A stretch of 64,000 nucleotides of DNA from Lactuca virosa (Eukaryota; Streptophyta; Magnoliopsida; Asterales; Asteraceae): positions 107,146,357-107,210,356 of the forward strand of contig CAKMRJ010005523.1 in the NCBI GenBank assembly GCA_928212115.1. Direction: 5' to 3'. The notes under the pieces are model-generated. The model saw only the letters and a program-made list of their open reading frames with translations, searched no databases and had not been told where the DNA came from. Shown here piece by piece: positions 1-11,930 of this stretch. A program made the position numbers and the translations under genes. The stretch's first letter is position 1. Each line of letters begins with the position of its first letter.

Positions 1-1835
1 TTACCGAATTGAATATAAAAAGTCATTTTTTGTAAAAACGAGTTCTTGGCCAATAAGCCTCAAAATTTTCAATTAAGGCCCAAAGTTTTGTAAAAATGAC
101 ACTTCAGTCCATAATTTATAAAAATTTGTAATTTTGTCCCAAATGTCTAGAAATTCACGATTTTAGTCCAAAAATATATATTTTGACATTTAAGGTCCAG
201 TTTTGCAGAAAAGTGCATTTTCAGCCCTTTGTTTGTAAAATTGACACTTTCGGCCCAATTTTGATAAAAGTTACATTTTTGGTCGAATTTACAAATAATT
301 GTTATTTTCACCCCTAAATTTGATTTATTTACATTTTGACTCAAACTTTGGCCAAATAACATTTTTAGTCCCAAAACTTCATTTTTTCGCAAATTTGGGC
401 CCAAAACCGTGAGGCCCAAAAGTTTGGCCCATTAAGCTAAAATTTACATTTTTGCCCCTTTGAAAAGCATGTTTATCATAAAAATCCATTTTTATACAAG
501 TAGAACCTGTTTGGTCCCTATAGAAACATAAATGTCGCTTTTTACCCTTATCTTTTGTTTTCTTGACAATTTTGACCCTTAACAAGATTTTTGCCTTAAA
601 TTTTTGTATCTTGAACATATAACACTTTTAACTTGATAATATGATGTGTAAAGTGTATTCGTTCATGGATCTTAACCCAATGTTACTTAGGATGTCGAGT
701 ATTGCTAAGATCCAACATATTTTTACAAAATAAACTAAGAATTCACACAATACATGCATATAACACATAGATGTACACATTTTACTTGCATTCTCCCCCA
801 AAAATCATGTAAAAACCAAAAACAAGGGGGGTATGAACTCACCTTTGCTTTATTTTTCGATTTTTGAAGAAAGAATGGAAAGGATTTTGGTCATAGCAAC
901 ACCTTGAAGTGGATCTCGAACTTATGAAGCTTCTAAGGTGTGATCATGGAATAAAACTATGTAAGAAGGATTTTTTCATGTTAAGATGAAAGGATTTTGG
1001 TCCAAGCAACACCTTGAAGCTTCCAAAGATTGGAATGACTTGATGAAGATCCTTAGAACTCTAGCCAAATTTTTGAGATCTTGGAGAAGGAAGGATGATC
1101 TTTGAGAGTGTTTGGAGAGTGTTTGAAAATGAAGTATGTGTTTGTGTGGTCTTTGCTCTCTGCCGAGATATCAAGAAGAGAGGGGAGAGAAAGATGAGGT
1201 GACTTGCATGGAAATATGTGAGACCATGGATTGTTACATGGTGAACAATATGGAGGTGGCACCTCCAAAGTCAACCACCCCTCCATTTCATTTTTCATAT
1301 TTTTTTTGTTAACTGGTGTTGGGCCGAGAGTTTGGGCCAAAAAAGGTAGAAATGGAATAGTTCGAGCCCAATAAACTTTAGTTAGGATTTTTTGAACCTA
1401 ATCATAAAAATTTTAGCCCATTGGGCCCTTGGAAACACTTACGGCCCAAATAGAATAAAAGAATGGGTTTATGGCTCACTAAGGTTAATTGGAGTAGTTA
1501 TGGCCCAATAAGACCCATTAGGGTTAGAATGAATCATTCTAAGCCCAAATGGTCCAAAATGTTATAGATTTGTGAATTGGGTCCATTTAGAATCCAAATA
1601 GGGTTTCCATGCCTAAAATAGTTGAAATGAATACTTATTGGTCCATTAGGCCCAATAAGGAATTCCTAGTCCAATATAGACTTAAATCGGGATTCTTAGG
1701 GTTTTCAGACTCTTTGTTGAACATGAAGGTGGATTTAAATGAGAACTGAGTGATATTTACTTAGAGTATATGTTTTACAATAGTCGAATGATTACATGAG
1801 AATAGAATTTCCTAGCAAAAATGCTAGTTGTGACA
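1..1835 (-). repeat. Element A 3' LTR (partial, cut by window edge)
   Basis: Near-copy of 8977-10809, ending in the same tagttgtgaca at 1835. About 1.3 kb of this LTR lies outside the window. It holds degenerate short repeats at about 30-610 and many GGCCCA words at about 1370-1690. One patch (about 988-1019) replaces the sequence found in the other LTR with a copy of the segment at about 876-907. Confidence 0.9.
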
Positions 1836-1848
1836 TCATCCCCCCGTT
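1836..1848 (-). other. Element A polypurine tract
   Basis: On the minus strand the sequence reads AACGGGGGGATGA directly before the LTR start (TGTCA). It primes plus-strand DNA synthesis. The pol stop codon (TAA, 1847-1849) overlaps its edge. The same layout, gggacgaaatt then aacgg/aacggg, is seen before the 3' LTRs of elements B and C. Confidence 0.8.
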
Positions 1849-4800
1849 AGAGGGAATTTCGTCCCGAAATTCTTTTGAAAACTAGGTTTGGGGAAGGAAA
1901 GAATAAGTGAGGGTACTTTTGCTTCATTTGGTCTTCACGTTCCCACGTGAATTCCGGTCCACGTTTAGCGCTCCATCGTACCTTCACAATCGGAATGCGA
2001 CTTTGCTTTGTACGCTTCACCTCCCTGTCCATAATCTCAACTGGTTCTTCAACGAACAGGAGATTATCATTTATCTCAATCTCTTCCAAAGGAACGACAA
2101 GGGTTTCATCTGATAGGCACTTTTTCAGATTCGAGACGTGGAACACCGGGTGTACGTTGTTGAGCTTGACGGGTAGCTGCAACTTGTAAGCCACTGGACC
2201 AATCCGGGCAAGAATCTCGAACGGTCCAATGTATCGCGGGTTCAATTTTCCTCGTTTCCCAAAGCGAATCATTCCCTTCCAAGGAGAGACCTTTAACATC
2301 ATGCGATCCCCGACTTGAAATTATAATGGCTTTCGCCGCTTCTCAGCATAACTCTTTTGTCGGTCTCGTGATGCTTGAAGTCGACCTTTGATTTGGACTA
2401 TCTTTTTGGTCGTCTCACGGATGATTTCGGGTCCTGTAAGAGCACTGGCTGGCGATTTCCCTTTTGCTAGATGAGTGTCACCCACCTCAGCCCAGCATAG
2501 GGGCGATCTGCATTTACGACCATAAAGTGCTTCGAAGGGAGCAATCTTGATGCTCGTGTGATAACTGTTGTTATAGGAGAATTCGATCAGAGGCAAGTGG
2601 GTATCCCATGACTTGCCGAAGTCAATCACGCAAGCTCGGAGCATATCCTCGAGTGTCTGGATGGTACGCTCACTCTGACCATCCGTCTGTGGGTGGTAGG
2701 CAGTGCTCATATCTAGCTGTGTTCCCATTACCTTCTGAAGGGGATTCCCAGAATCTTGAAGTGAATCTGCTATCTCGATCTGAGATAATAGATACTGGCA
2801 CTCCATGGAGTCTCACAACCTCCTTGAGGTAGATTCGGGTAAGCTTTTCCATCTTGTAGGATTCTTTTATTGGCAGGAAATGAGCGGATTTTGTTAATCT
2901 ATCGATAATTACCCAGATAGCATCCAATCAGTCTGCTGTCTTTGGCAATTTGGTCACGAAGTCCATTGTAATCCTTTCCCATTTCCACTCGGGTATCACT
3001 GGTTGTTGCAATAGTCCCGAGGGCTTTTGGTATTCCACTTTCACTTTGGCGCAAGTAAGACACTTGCCCACGAAAGTAGCTATCTCTGCCTTCATATTAG
3101 GCCACCAATATTGTTGCTTGATATCCAAATACATTTTATCTAACCCCGGATGAATAGAATATCGCGTCTTGTGGGCTTCATGCATAACTATCTCTCTGAA
3201 TCCCCCAAATTTGGGAACCCAGATTCTATTCATGAAGTAGTGGGTTCCATTCTCTTTAACTTCGAGCTCCTTCTCCATTCCTCGTAGTGATTCACTAGCG
3301 ACATTCTTCGGCTTCAATGCGTCTAGTTGGGCTTCTTTGATTTGTGAGGCTAGATGAGATTGGATGGTGATTGACAGAGTCTTCGCACGACGACTTGAAT
3401 ACTCCTTTCTGCTCAGGGCATCGGCTACTACGTTAGCCTTTCCTGGATGGTATTTGATCTCACACTCATAATCATTTAACAGCTCAACCCATCTTCGCTG
3501 CCTCATGTTTAGTTCTTTTTTATTTAGAATGTGTTGGAGGCTCTTGTGGTCTGTAAAGATGGTGCACTTGGTACCGTATAGGTAGTGCCTCCAAATTTTC
3601 AAGGCGAAGACCACCGCCCCCAGTTCGAGATCATGCGTGGTATAATTTACTTCATGAGTTTTCATTTGTTTGGATGCATAAGCAATTACCTTCTCTCGTT
3701 GCATGAGGACACAACCTAAACCTTGATTGGAAGCATCATAGTAAACTATGAAGTCTTCGGTTCCCTCCAGTAAGGATAGTACTGGAGCACTACAGAGGGT
3801 TTGCTTCAAGGTTTGGAAGGCGAGCTCTTGCTTCTCGGTCCAGTTGAAGGGTACGCCTTTTTGTGTCAATGTGGTGAGGGGTTTCGCTATCTTGGAGAGG
3901 TTCTGAATGAATCTTGGGTAGTAGCCTGCGAGACCCAAGAATTGGCGAATTTCTGTTGGCGTTGACGGAATTGCCCAGTTTTCGATTGCTTTGATCTTGG
4001 AGGGGTCCACATGTATTCCTTCCTGACTGACTACATGGCCCAGAAAGCTCACACTGCGGGAGCCAAAACTCAAACTTGGAGAGTTTCGCATACAACCTTT
4101 CAGCCCGCAGGGTTTCTAAAATATGTCGGAGATGTTGGCTATGATCTTCTTCGCTTCGCGAGTACACGAGAATATCATCGATGAAAACGATTATGAATTT
4201 ATCAAGGAATGGGCAGCAGACTCGATTCATGAGGTCCATAAATGCAGCGGGTGAATTTGTTAGATCGAAAGGCATTACGACGAATTTGTAATGACCGTAA
4301 CGAGTTCGGAAAGCAGTCTTAGAAATGTCCTCATCTCGGACTTTGAGTTGATGATAACCGGATCTCAAATCTATCTTTGAAAAGTAACTAGCTCCTTGAA
4401 GCAGGTCAAATAGATCATCGATTCGTGGGAGTGGATACCGGTTTTTGATGGTGAGCTTATTTAATTCCGTATAGTCGATGCACATCCTGAAGGATCCGTC
4501 TTTCTTTTTAACGAAAAGAATCGGAGCTCCCCATGGCGAGAAGTTGGGTCTGATGAATCCTTTATTCAGGATTTCGCTTAGTTGGCTTGATAATTCTTGC
4601 ATTTCAGCAGGGGCCAACCTATAGGGTGATTTGGCGATTGGAGTGGCTCCAGGCGCTAGGTCGATTCGGAATTCGATTTGTCGTTCTGGGGGTATTCCCG
4701 GAAGATCTTTTGGAAACACATCCGGGAAGTCACACGCCACTGGGATGTTGTGGATGCTTGCTTCCTCTTTGGTTTTGTCCACCACATGAGCAAGGAATGC

Positions 4801-5247
4801 GTAGTTCTTCTTTTTTAGACACTTTTGTGCCTTGATACAGGAGATAAGGCGAAGGTTTGCGCCGGGTTTATCTCCATAGATTATTAGGGATTCGTGATTA
4901 GGAAGATGAAGGCGAACAGCCTTCTCGTGACACATAATATCGGCATGATGGGGGCTTAACCAATCCATGCCGATGATCACATCAAAACTCCTAATATTTA
5001 CTGGCATCAAATTTATTTGAAAAGAGTGGTTGTTTAGTGTTAACGTACATCCTATATAGACATCTTTGGTTGTTTCTGTTTTCCCATTAGCCATTTCCAC
5101 CGTAAAGGCTTCGTTGAGCTTCTGGGGTTGTTGATTTAGCAAATGTTTGAACTTATTACTAACAAAACTTCGTTCCGACCCACTATCAAATAAGATGCAT
5201 GCATACGAGTTGTTAAGTAGGAACGTACCGGTGACAACTACTGGGTC
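1847..5247 (-). pseudogene. pol: Element A pol (protease-RT-RNase H-integrase-chromodomain-like), broken
   Basis: The frame opens right after the UAG at 5248-5250. Aspartic protease DSG is at about 5190 (DSGSERSF), followed by a conserved FDVIIGMDWL. RT has FVKKKDGSFRMCIDY (about 4510) and an FIDD catalytic box (about 4165; usual family form YIDD). RNase H has YYDASNQGLG (about 3740) and FTDHKSL. Integrase shows the zinc-binding region (CLTCAKVK, about 3060), the first catalytic Asp near WVIIDRLTKSAHF, YHPQTDGQSE, and a chromodomain-like end (GPEFTWERED). Lesions: frameshift near 4060, in-frame stop at 2928, frameshift near 2745, stop at 2321. The last segment runs uninterrupted to its natural TAA at 1847. 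The translation start is not a normal AUG; the family usually makes a Gag-Pol fusion. Confidence 0.92.
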
Positions 5248-6455
5248 CTACACTGCTTCACCCTGACCCATTTTCAGCACTCTTCCTACTGCCCCTGCCC
5301 CTTGATTGTTTGCGTTGGGGAAGTTTCGCCTGAAATGCCCGGTTTTCCCACATCCGTAACAGGTATAGCTGGCTCCAGCATTGGTGTTGTTGTTATTGTT
5401 TTTGTTGTTGTTTTTGTTTGTCATCTGGTTCTGTTGAAGTTGAGTCCTACAATACTTTGTTGTATGGCCCTTCCGGTTGCACCTTGTGCAATTCATCTCT
5501 CTGCACTCCCCGTGATGGAGGAAGTTGCATTTGCTACACTTGGGAAGATTTCCTGAATACTGCTTTGAGCATTTGGCGTGGATGAGGTTGGAGCATGTGG
5601 TGTGGTGGTAGCTTGCGTTGCAGCATGGACAGTCACAGTTGTTGCTTCTTGGATGATTCCGAGTTTTGCTTTCCCTTTCGCTTGTTTTTTTTCCCCTTCT
5701 TTCTTGACCTCCGTTTCTGCTGTTTTGGCACCCTTCTTGTTGCCATGATCATACAATTTCTTGGCCAGTCTCTTAGCGCTGTCAAACGTCTCAAGGTTTG
5801 CTGCAATGACATTCCCTTGGATAGGTGCAGTCAATCCCTAGATAAACATCTCAATCTTTTTCCCTTCTGAGGTGATCATTCCGGGACAGAGAAGAGATAG
5901 CTCACTAAACCTGGATGTATATGCGTCGATATCGGAGTTTTGAACTGTGAGGTTCCACAACTCTTGTTCCATCTTCTGGATTTCACCTCTTCGACAGTAT
6001 TCAGCCAGCATCATTTCCTTAAGTTCTTCCCAGGGCATCATGTTTGCCACCGGGAGTGTCATGGCCTCTATGTGGCCATTCCACCAGGAGAGGGCTTGAT
6101 CAATGAAGGTGCAGGCTGCGAACTTGACCTTACACTCATCCGGACACCCGCAGATTTCAAAAACGGATTCTATTTTCTCGATCCATCGCTTCAGGGCTAT
6201 TACGCCTCCTGTCCCATTAAAGGTTCGAGTTTTGGCGTTGGTGAAGTCCTTGTAGGTGCATGTTCGAGCGGCTCCGTGGTTCGTCCCTCGATTTGTGCTT
6301 TCGGCTCCCTGGCCGTCGCCTTCTCCGTTGTTTCCATTACGAATTTGCGCAAGTGCTGCAGTGACTGCAGCGGACACTTCTGCATGGAATGCAACCGAGT
6401 TTATCTCAGGTGGGGTCGGTGTTGCGTTGTTTCCACGGTTGGGTCTTTGAGGCAT
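5248..6455 (-). pseudogene. gag: Element A gag, broken
   Basis: Capsid/nucleocapsid precursor. It starts at ATG 6455 (MPQRPNRGNN), as in B (MPRRSS) and C (MPPKKR). A retrotransposon gag domain occupies roughly residues 65-200 (CTYKDF, RWIEKIESVF, FAACTF, LSWWNGH). A TGG-to-TAG-type stop at 5838-5840 interrupts it, and the frame continues. There is a frameshift in a Ser/Thr/Ala-rich linker near 5560-5620. Two zinc knuckles follow: CTRCNRKGHTTKYC is intact, but the second (CYGCGKTGH) ends in Phe instead of the last Cys. The ORF ends with TAG at 5248-5250, in frame with pol. About 390 bp without a clear ORF separate it from the upstream extra ORF. Confidence 0.9.
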
Positions 6456-6844
6456 CTTTCTGTCATGGAACGGAAAGATGTTGAGTGCCTATTGTTTTGC
6501 GAGTTTGGAATCCCATAGACTAGGCGTATAGTGTGTATATTTAAGTAATTTCAAGCATTAACATAAAACAAGGAGAATAAAACACATAGCAGATAACAAC
6601 GTCATGATAAAACATAAAGCATTTTCATTAATACTAATAGTTTTGATACATGAAAATTTTCCAGAAGGCATACAGTACTTGGGAAAATATAAAATCCGGC
6701 AGCATAACGACCCTATGAGTAGTGTGGTCACTTAAACATAGAGTCGATAGTACATATCATAGTACGCCTAAGAGAAACCCAATACTAGTAAGATACACTA
6801 CTAATCCTGATCATACTGAGAAGTGTCTAAAGGTGGTAGCGAAA

Positions 6845-7276
6845 TCATATCCCAAAATGATGCGCCAACAACTGATCCATCTCGGTCATTTCTCCGATGA
6901 CCTCATCCCTTTCCTGCTCAGCTTGCACGTCTCGTGCCTCCATAGCAAACAACTACTTCTGAAGTGTGGCGACCTCTGCTTCCAGAGAACGATCCTCACT
7001 AACGGGATCCGCTGGCGGAGTAGGGTGGTCCTGGTGTGCCTCATCGGTAGGTGGTTCGACAGAGGTCTCATTCGTGTCCCTATCTTCTTCCATGTCTTCG
7101 TCAGTCCCCTCAAACTCATAGTCGGTATCAGTGTACTCATTGGGCCCAACGTCATGGGCTCCCCCTTGTTCTTCTTCGGGATCCTCCTCAAGCATCCTTT
7201 GAGCCACTAGCGCTTGATAGAAATGTCCTCCTTGCTGATCATCATCCATGATGATTGCATGGGAGCGCGGGAACAA
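6845..7276 (-). pseudogene. Element A extra ORF upstream of gag (acidic, coiled-coil-like)
   Basis: Lies between PBS and gag on the same strand. ATG at 7276, or more likely 7249 (MDDDQQGG). The N-terminal 80 residues are very rich in Asp/Glu (EDPEEEQ, EFEGTDEDMEED), then Pro/Thr-rich. An in-frame TAG at 6953-6955 interrupts a heptad-like Glu/Ala/Leu-rich C-terminus (EAEVATL, then EARDVQAEQERDEV) that runs to a natural TGA at 6845. No known domain is recognised. Elements B and C carry an ORF of the same layout at the same place, which argues that it is a real accessory ORF rather than chance. The region 7277-7640 before it is untranslated leader with no other ORF that I can support. Confidence 0.6.
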
Positions 7277-7644
7277 GTCATGTTTTGATTATTCCTATAG
7301 TATATTTTTAGTTATTTAAGTTTGGGTTCCCTAGAGTTTTTGGAGAGTGAGGTAGGCTTTTCGATTCATTTCCCGCTATGATTACTCCCGAACACATGTT
7401 GATCATATTCTAAATAAATATAGTTGATCAGGCTATACTTATCCCTAATATGACTACATAACTGCCCAGGCTTAATCACAGTGTTCAGTTTCCTCCAGAA
7501 GCTTTTATTAAGTATTGTTAGGTTATCATCCTAATATGCGCACATAAGTGTGAAATTTTTGGTTTTGTTTAAAGTTATTTAGTCCCATTGTGTTTATAGT
7601 TGCATATCATGTATGGTTAGATATGCTAGTTCACTATAAACATT

Positions 7645-7656
7645 GCTTTGATACCA
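7645..7656 (-). other. Element A primer-binding site (tRNA-iMet type)
   Basis: Minus strand reads TGGTATCAAAGC, three bases after the 5' LTR end. It matches the usual plant PBS TGGTATCAGAGC except for one base (A for G), which may reflect decay. Confidence 0.85.
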
Positions 7657-7659
7657 ACC

Positions 7660-10600
7660 TGTCACACCCCCGACCCAGACAGCGGAAACGCCCGGGGGCT
7701 CGTGTGACTAACAATTGAACTATCATCACAATGAATATACATGAAACGTAACACATTCACCACCAACATTACATATAACAACCAGCATTGTTCACATCAA
7801 GTACATTGTTATAAATTACATAAATTCAAAGTATTAATTGTGCGATGAGTAATGTTACACAAAATAAATCCATACATACTTGAATATCTTCTTGCTTAAC
7901 GATTACCTGAGAATACAAGTTATTTTGAAAATGGTCAACATATATAATGTTGGTGAGTTCATAAGTATGTTTGAGTAAAATTCTCTGTATCTTTCGTAAA
8001 AACCCAGAAAATCCAATATTTTCTGTAAAATGTCTGAAAATGATGTGAAAATCAAGTATAAATGCATGTGTGAATTTCATAGTTGTAACATATATGGATG
8101 TAGTTTAGATTTCTTGTATTGTAAGGAAGTGATAATTGTATATGAATATTTCCCCAGAAAATCCGATATTTTCTGAGTTATATTGATGTCGAGGTTCTTG
8201 TATCGTTAAATAAGTTATTTTGTATTGACACAATCGAAGGGTTAATCTTCGAAATTTTAAATTTGGTATTGAATCTCTATATGAGCCGTTATAATCATAC
8301 ATGATAATGACTAGGTTGCATGTCTTAACATTTTTGCAAATGCCGGTATTTGCTCAAGGTTTTGTCGCCCTAGACTGGCCTAGTCTAGCTGTAGCGAACA
8401 GCTAACGCGTGGGGGGTCACCCCGTATAGATCCATACACAAACTCTAGCTCTCCCTCCATGAGACTCTGATTATAACTACAAGGTACGACTGTACACTCA
8501 AGGTGCCACCCGACACGTCTCACTAGATTTTCAACCTTTCGTACTATGTTTAATGTTTAGATGTAGGTTATGCGTTATACATCCAAAGGTACATTTATAC
8601 GTATACAAAGTTCAATAGTCATGTAAAGGTATAGTTACAATCTACTAGGCATGTGAATTTCAGTCCAAGCCCAATTAACATGTAAATGGATCACAAAGGC
8701 CCAATGACATGTAAGTGGGTAATTTGGGCCTAATAGGCATGTAAATGGACCACAAAGGCCCAACAAACATGTGACCCATAACTCAGGCCCAAATTAACAT
8801 GTAAATGGGCCGCAAGGCCCACTAAACATGTCATGGAAAATATTGGGCTCAATATACACTTGGATGGGCCCTTAAGCCCCATTGGCCACGTAACGTGAAT
8901 ATTAGGCCCAATAAAATTGTTATCGATGTATTTCGTCGATTTGTTATTATTTCATTGATCGTTTTAGTTCGATGTTTACCGAATTGAATACAAAAAGTCA
9001 TTTTTTGTATAAAACGAGTTCTTGGCCAATAAGCCTCAAAATTTTCAATTAAGGCCCAAAGTTTTGTAAAAATGACACTTCAGTCCATAATTTATAAAAA
9101 TTTGTAATTTTGTCCCAAATGTCTAGAAATTCACGGTTTTAGTCCAAAAATATATATTTTGACATTTAAGGTCCAGTTTTGCATAAAAGTGCATTTTCAG
9201 CCCTTTGTTTGTAAAATTGACACTTTCGGCCCAATTTTGATAAAAGTTACATTTTTGGTCGAATTTAGAAATAATTGTTATTTTCACCCCTAAATTTGAT
9301 TTATTTACATTTTGACTCAAACTTTGGCCAAATAACATTTTTAGTCTCAAAACTTCATTTTTTCGCAAATTTGGGCCCAAAACCGTGAGGCCCAAAAGTT
9401 TGGCCCATTAAGCTAAAATTTACATTTTTGCCCCTTTGAAAAGCATGTTTATCATAAAAATCCATTTTTATACAAGTAGAACCTGTTTGGTCCCTATAGA
9501 AACATAAATGTCGCTTTTTACCCTTATCTTTTGTTTTCTTTACAATTTTGACCCTTAACAAGATTTTTGCCTTAAATTTTTGTATCTTGAACATATAACA
9601 CTTTTAACTTGATAATATGATTTGTAAGGTGTATTAGTTCATGGATCTTAACACAATGTTACTTAGGATGTCGAGTATTGCTAAGATCTAACATATTTTT
9701 ACAAAATAAACTAAGAATTCACACAAGACATGCACATAACACATAGATCTACACATTTTACTTGCATTCTCCCCCAAAAATCACGTAAAACCGAAAAAAA
9801 AAGGGGTATGAACTCACCTTTGCTTGATGTTTCGGTTTTTGAAGAAACAATGGAAAGGATTTTGGTCCTAGCAACACCTTGAAGTGGATCTCGAACTTAT
9901 GAAGTTTCTAAGGTGTGATCATAGAATAAAACTATGTAAGAAGGAGTTTTTCATGTTAAGATGAAAGAAGATACTTGTGTTTGACAATAACTTACCAAAG
10001 ATTGGAATGACTTGATGAAGATCCTTAGAACTCTAGCCAAATTTTCGAGATCTTGGGGAAGGAAGGATGATCTTTGAGAGTGTTTGGAGAGTGTTTGAAA
10101 ATGAAGTATGTGTGTGTGTGTGTGGTCTTTGCTCTCGACCGAGATATCAAGAAGAGAGGGGAGAGAAAGATGAGGTGACTTGCATGGAAATATGTGAGAC
10201 CATGCATTGTTACATGGTGAACAATATGGAGGTGGCACCTCCAAAGTCAACCCCCCTCTATTTCATTTTTCATATTTTTTTTGTTAAATGGTGTTGGGCC
10301 GAGACTTTGGGCCAAAAAAGGGTAGAAATGGAATAGTTTGAGCCCAATAAACTTTAGTTAGGATTTTTGGAACCTAATCATAAAATTTTCGGCCCATTGG
10401 GCCCTTGGAAACACTTACAACCCAAATAGAATAAAAGAATGGGTTTATGGCTCACTAAGGTTAATTGGAGTAGCTATGGCCCAATAAGGCCCATTTGGGT
10501 TAGAAGGAACCATCTAAGCCCAAATGGTCCCTAATGTTATAGATTTGTGAATTGGGTCCATTTAGAATCCAAATAGGGTTTCCAAGCCCAATATAGTTGA

Positions 10601-10809
10601 ATTGAATACTTATTGGTCCATTAGGCCCAATAAGGAATTCCTAGTCCGATATAGACTTAAACGGGGATTCATAGGTTTTCAGACTCTTTGTTGAACATGA
10701 AGGTGGATTTAAATAAGAACTGATTGATATTTACTTAGAGTATATGTTTTACAATAGTCGAATGATTACATGAGAATAGAATTTCCTAGCAAAAATGCTA
10801 GTTGTGACA
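7660..10809 (-). repeat. Element A 5' LTR (3150 bp)
   Basis: On the minus strand it starts TGTCACAACTAG and ends GGGTGTGACA next to the PBS. Internal structure: short GGCCCAA/ACATGTAAATGG repeats (about 8640-8935), degenerate repeats of about 35 bp with gtaaaa/acattttt/gtcc words (about 9006-9590), a GT run at 10109-10122, and GGCCCA-rich sequence (about 10295-10640). It aligns with 1-1835. Confidence 0.92.
8640..8935. repeat. Short tandem repeats inside LTR A (GGCCCAA / ACATGTAAATGG)
   Basis: About seven imperfect units of 35-45 bp, each combining a ggccca word with acatgtaaatgg or a variant. Present in the full 5' LTR; the matching part of the other LTR lies outside the window. Confidence 0.7.
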
Positions 10810-10975
10810 CTTAATCCCCTCTAAGGTTTAAAGAGCTAATTACCTCTTTCACACGAACTAAGGTTTATACACCTCGCTTAAACGCATGATGTCTAACTAT
10901 AGGATACAGATAAGGGGATTATTTCACGATGCAATGGCTTGACAACCCTCTTATCCTTGAACATAAGTTCAGATA

Positions 10976-11185
10976 CTTAAGGTTTATAACATTTCCATGT
11001 TATCCAAAATTTGGGATCCTACTCTAATGATTACTTAAGGCTTATAACATTTCCATGTTATCCAAAATTTAGGATCCTACCCCAGTGATTACTTAAGGTT
11101 TATAACATTTTCATGTTATCCAAAAGTTGGGATCTTACCCCCGAAATAACATAAGGTTTATAACATCTTTATGTTACCACACGTT
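10976..11185. repeat. 58-bp tandem repeat, about 3.5 copies
   Basis: Units begin acttaaggtttataacat and carry ccatgttatccaaaa and gggatcctac. Three near-full units are followed by a decayed one. They lie in the 3' untranslated part of the Tat-type element. Confidence 0.85.
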
Positions 11186-11383
11186 GGCATTTTCCCTTGA
11201 AAATACACATGAATCATAACATTTTCATAAGTAGGGAGATTTCCCATGAGATACGTCACAAATTGGGATCCTCCCCAGTATATAACATTAACATGTTATT
11301 AGTCGAAATTATGGTGTTACCGACGAATATTGTCAAAGTTTATAACTTTAACAGGTTATCCTAAGAAGGGAATTCCACCGAAG

Positions 11384-11440
11384 GATCCTCATCATTAAAG
11401 ATCCTCATCATTAAAGATCCTCATCATTAAGGATCCTCAT
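11384..11440. repeat. 16-bp tandem repeat (gatcctcatcattaaa), about 3.5 copies
   Basis: Three almost identical head-to-tail copies, then a partial copy. The wider region (11380-13870) is rich in the word AGGATCCT/GATCCT. Confidence 0.85.
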
Positions 11441-11930
11441 AAATATATATCCTCATCGGCGAAGAGCCTTATCATAAAAAGTCAACAGTGATCCTAAGTT
11501 CTTCTCGAAGCTAAGATTTGTCCTCAGTAAATTCTAAGGTTGAAGAGCTTATGAAGCTTAAGGAAAAACTTGAAGATAATCAGGTTCCATCTATCCTTAC
11601 TCTCGAAAAGCTCTAAGTAAAGTTTAAGGATCCTAAACTTTCTAAGATCCTAAGCGAAAGTCATTTGGTTATCAGAATTCAGGCATGATTAAAACAATTC
11701 ACTAAGAAGATTTTATCTCAAGATTCTTTTCAGGAACCACGTTTTCCGGGATCCTAATTATTTAAGGATCCTAATATCATAACTGTCATGCGGAAAAATC
11801 AAGAGAGAGATATAAAAGGAAAATGCTACCATGTCATTCAAAAAGGGGTTGTACACCATCCCAACCAAAAGATTAAGTGTTTTACATCACTGATAAGAAC
11901 AAACACTACCTAAACTATTTTTTTGCAGGC

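Larger units (their letters stand above)
1..10809 (-). mobile_element. Element A: Ty3/gypsy chromovirus (Tekay/Del-like), minus strand
   Basis: A near-complete LTR retrotransposon read on the minus strand. The order on that strand is 5' LTR (10809 to 7660), PBS, an extra acidic ORF, gag, protease-RT-RNase H-integrase with a chromodomain-like tail, polypurine tract, and 3' LTR (1835 to beyond position 1). The two LTR copies align by eye from position 1 with about 8977 to their shared ends, with few differences. Every coding region carries stops or frameshifts, so the copy is not autonomous. It sits in a Tat-type element (10810 onward). The target duplication cannot be tested because the left end lies outside the window. 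Lineage is inferred from the pol C-terminus, which has the VEEPVEIMDR and VRW...GPEFTWE motifs known from Tekay/Del chromoviruses. Confidence 0.93.

Noticed and set aside
147..618. Minus-strand ORFs in LTR A (also at 9123-9594)
   Set aside because: They come from periodic non-coding repeats in the LTR; composition is low-complexity and no start context or domain supports them.
5940..6518. 192-codon plus-strand ORF
   Set aside because: Shadow of the gag frame of element A; no domain of its own.
10976..11440. CRISPR-like array
   Set aside because: The repeats are directly tandem without unique spacers, in plant retroelement sequence.
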